From Pseudomonas putida (lineage in GTDB: Bacteria; Pseudomonadota; Gammaproteobacteria; Pseudomonadales; Pseudomonadaceae), in contig NZ_CP029693.1 of the NCBI RefSeq assembly GCF_003228315.1, positions 2,232,001-2,296,000 on the forward strand: a stretch of DNA of 64,000 nucleotides, written 5' to 3'. Positions 62,789 to 64,000 of this stretch are shown piece by piece. Each line of letters begins with the position of its first letter. Position 1 is the stretch's first letter. The position numbers and the translations under genes were made by a program. The notes under the pieces are model-generated. The model ran no database searches and had not been told where the DNA came from. It saw only the letters and a list, made by a program, of their open reading frames with translations.

Positions 62789-64000
62789 ATGTTCTCCGCC
62801 CTGAAATCAAAAAATAAAAAACCACTGGCCCGGCTCGCGCTGGCGATCTCCCTGGCCACCTTCGGCCTGCCGTTCTGGGCGGGCAATGCCCAGGCCCACG
62901 GCGGTCACGCGGAAATGGTGCCGTTGCAAGCGGGCCTCGAGGAATTCGGCGCCTCGGTGAAATGGGACGACTACGCCAACGTCTTCACCATTGCCAAGGA
63001 CGGGGTCTACCTGAAGGTCAAGCCGAACAGCAAAGTGGCCATGCTCAACGGCAAGCGCATCGAGCTGACCGTGCCGGTGGTGTTCAAGGACAAGACCGCG
63101 TTCATGTCCAAGGACTTCATCAACCAGGTGTTCCAGTCCGGACTGGACACCACCTTCGTCGTGGAAACCCGCCCCAACCCGCTCAACCCCTTGAGTGCGG
63201 ACGAAATCACCACGGCGGTGGACATCGTCAAGAAATCCGAAAACTACAAGCCGGGTTTCCGCTTCACCGAAGTCTCGGTGAAGGAGCCGCCGAAGGACCA
63301 GATGTGGAACTTCGTCTTCACCGGGCAGAACGTCGCCCAGCCACGTGAAGCCTCCATCGTGGTGCTGGACGGCAAGCACGTGATCGAAGCGCTGGTGGAC
63401 CTGGACAGCAAGCAACTGAAATCCTGGAAACCGATCGAAGGTGCCCACGGCATGGTGCTGCTGGACGACTTCGCCACCGTGCAGAGCGCAGTCGAGACCA
63501 GCCCGGAATACGCCCAGGCCCTGGCCAAGCGCGGCATCAACGATGTGAAGAAAGTGGTCGCCACGCCGTTGACCGTCGGCTACTTCGACGGCAAGGACGG
63601 CCTGGCCCAGGACAAGCGCCTGCTGAAGATCGTCAGCTACCTGGATGTCGGCGACGGCAACTACTGGGCGCATCCGATCGAAGGCCTGGTGGCGATTGTC
63701 GATCTGGAACAGAAGAAGCTGATCAAGATCGAAGACGAAGCGCTGATTCCGGTGCCGATGAAACCCACCCCCTATGACGGGCGCGGGCGCAAGGGCGTGG
63801 CGGTCAAGCCGCTGGAAATCACCGAGCCCGAGGGCAAGAACTACACCATTAGCGGCAACAGCATTCACTGGCAGAACTGGGACTTCCACGTGCGCCTCGA
63901 TTCGCGCGTCGGCCCGATCCTGTCCACCGTCACCTACGACGACAAGGGCAAGAAACGCAAGATCATGTACGAAGGCTCACTGGGCGGCATGATCGTGCCT
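62789..64000 (+). CDS. tynA: Copper amine oxidase, N-terminal part (cut by the window)
   Basis: 404 residues are visible from the ATG at 62789 (with GAAGGA upstream) to the right edge, with no stop. A signal peptide (to about residue 36, ending GNAQA) targets the periplasm. The first domain is the one seen in E. coli TynA (LEEFGASVKWDDYANVFTIA), followed by the N2 and N3 domains (DGKHVIEALVDLDSKQLKSW; VGYFDGKDGLAQDKRLLK). The start of the catalytic domain is seen in EGKNYTISGNSIHWQNWDFH. The topaquinone tyrosine and copper histidines lie beyond the edge. The family oxidises primary amines such as phenylethylamine to aldehydes, with H2O2 and ammonia. Confidence 0.93.
   Translation, partial: MFSALKSKNKKPLARLALAISLATFGLPFWAGNAQAHGGHAEMVPLQAGLEEFGASVKWDDYANVFTIAKDGVYLKVKPNSKVAMLNGKRIELTVPVVFKDKTAFMSKDFINQVFQSGLDTTFVVETRPNPLNPLSADEITTAVDIVKKSENYKPGFRFTEVSVKEPPKDQMWNFVFTGQNVAQPREASIVVLDGKHVIEALVDLDSKQLKSWKPIEGAHGMVLLDDFATVQSAVETSPEYAQALAKRGINDVKKVVATPLTVGYFDGKDGLAQDKRLLKIVSYLDVGDGNYWAHPIEGLVAIVDLEQKKLIKIEDEALIPVPMKPTPYDGRGRKGVAVKPLEITEPEGKNYTISGNSIHWQNWDFHVRLDSRVGPILSTVTYDDKGKKRKIMYEGSLGGMIVP

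Overview
The window looks like a chromosome segment of a Pseudomonas of the fluorescens group. The evidence is high GC, Pseudomonas-type gene content (polB, selD-mnmH, fecIRA, a Pseudomonas metallothionein, DUF1615, DUF4174, a DUF6555-like protein) and about thirty intergenic REP-type palindromes with GGAGCGAGCCTGCTCGCG or close variants. No rRNA, intact tRNA, prophage, insertion sequence or CRISPR was seen. Both ends cut genes: the 3' end of an autotransporter on the left and the 5' two-thirds of a copper amine oxidase on the right.

Region by region. 1-9.5 kb holds housekeeping and small-function genes: autotransporter tail, DUF4174 protein, TauE/SafE permease, lipoprotein, aldo/keto reductase, DUF1810 protein, DNA polymerase II, CBS protein, GST and a small secreted tandem-repeat protein. 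9.5-17.8 kb holds a DUF1615 lipoprotein, an FAD monooxygenase, a zinc-type HemB, a Nu-class-like GST, a histidine phosphatase and the coupled pair selD-mnmH for selenium modification of tRNA. 17.9-28.4 kb is one giant gene for a 3505-residue repeat-rich autotransporter adhesin.

28.7-31.6 kb holds a quinone-oxidoreductase-like gene, a 57-residue XapX gene and an AraC regulator, then a DUF6555-like protein and a metallothionein. 31.7-41.7 kb holds a pair of half-size DMT transporters with a divergent LysR regulator, two chemoreceptors flanking an antiporter, and a large MFS carrier. 41.8-44.4 kb is a four-gene operon of two periplasmic PepSY proteins, an OmpR regulator and a sensor kinase. 44.6-51 kb holds a patatin-like hydrolase, queD, an alpha/beta hydrolase with an Asp nucleophile, codA, a DapF-like protein lacking both catalytic cysteines, and an MFS carrier. 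51.1-55.2 kb is fecI-fecR-fecA for ferric citrate uptake.

55.4-62.6 kb is the most interesting accessory block: a divergent GntR/FCD regulator, an AroE-like dehydrogenase, an SDR, a GldA-like metal-dependent dehydrogenase, a two-subunit transketolase and an MFS carrier. The 16-bp sequence GATATATCATGCATCA occurs once before the aroE-like gene and once before the gldA-like gene, so these genes probably form one regulon for uptake and breakdown of a polyhydroxylated carbon source I cannot identify. tynA follows and runs off the right edge.
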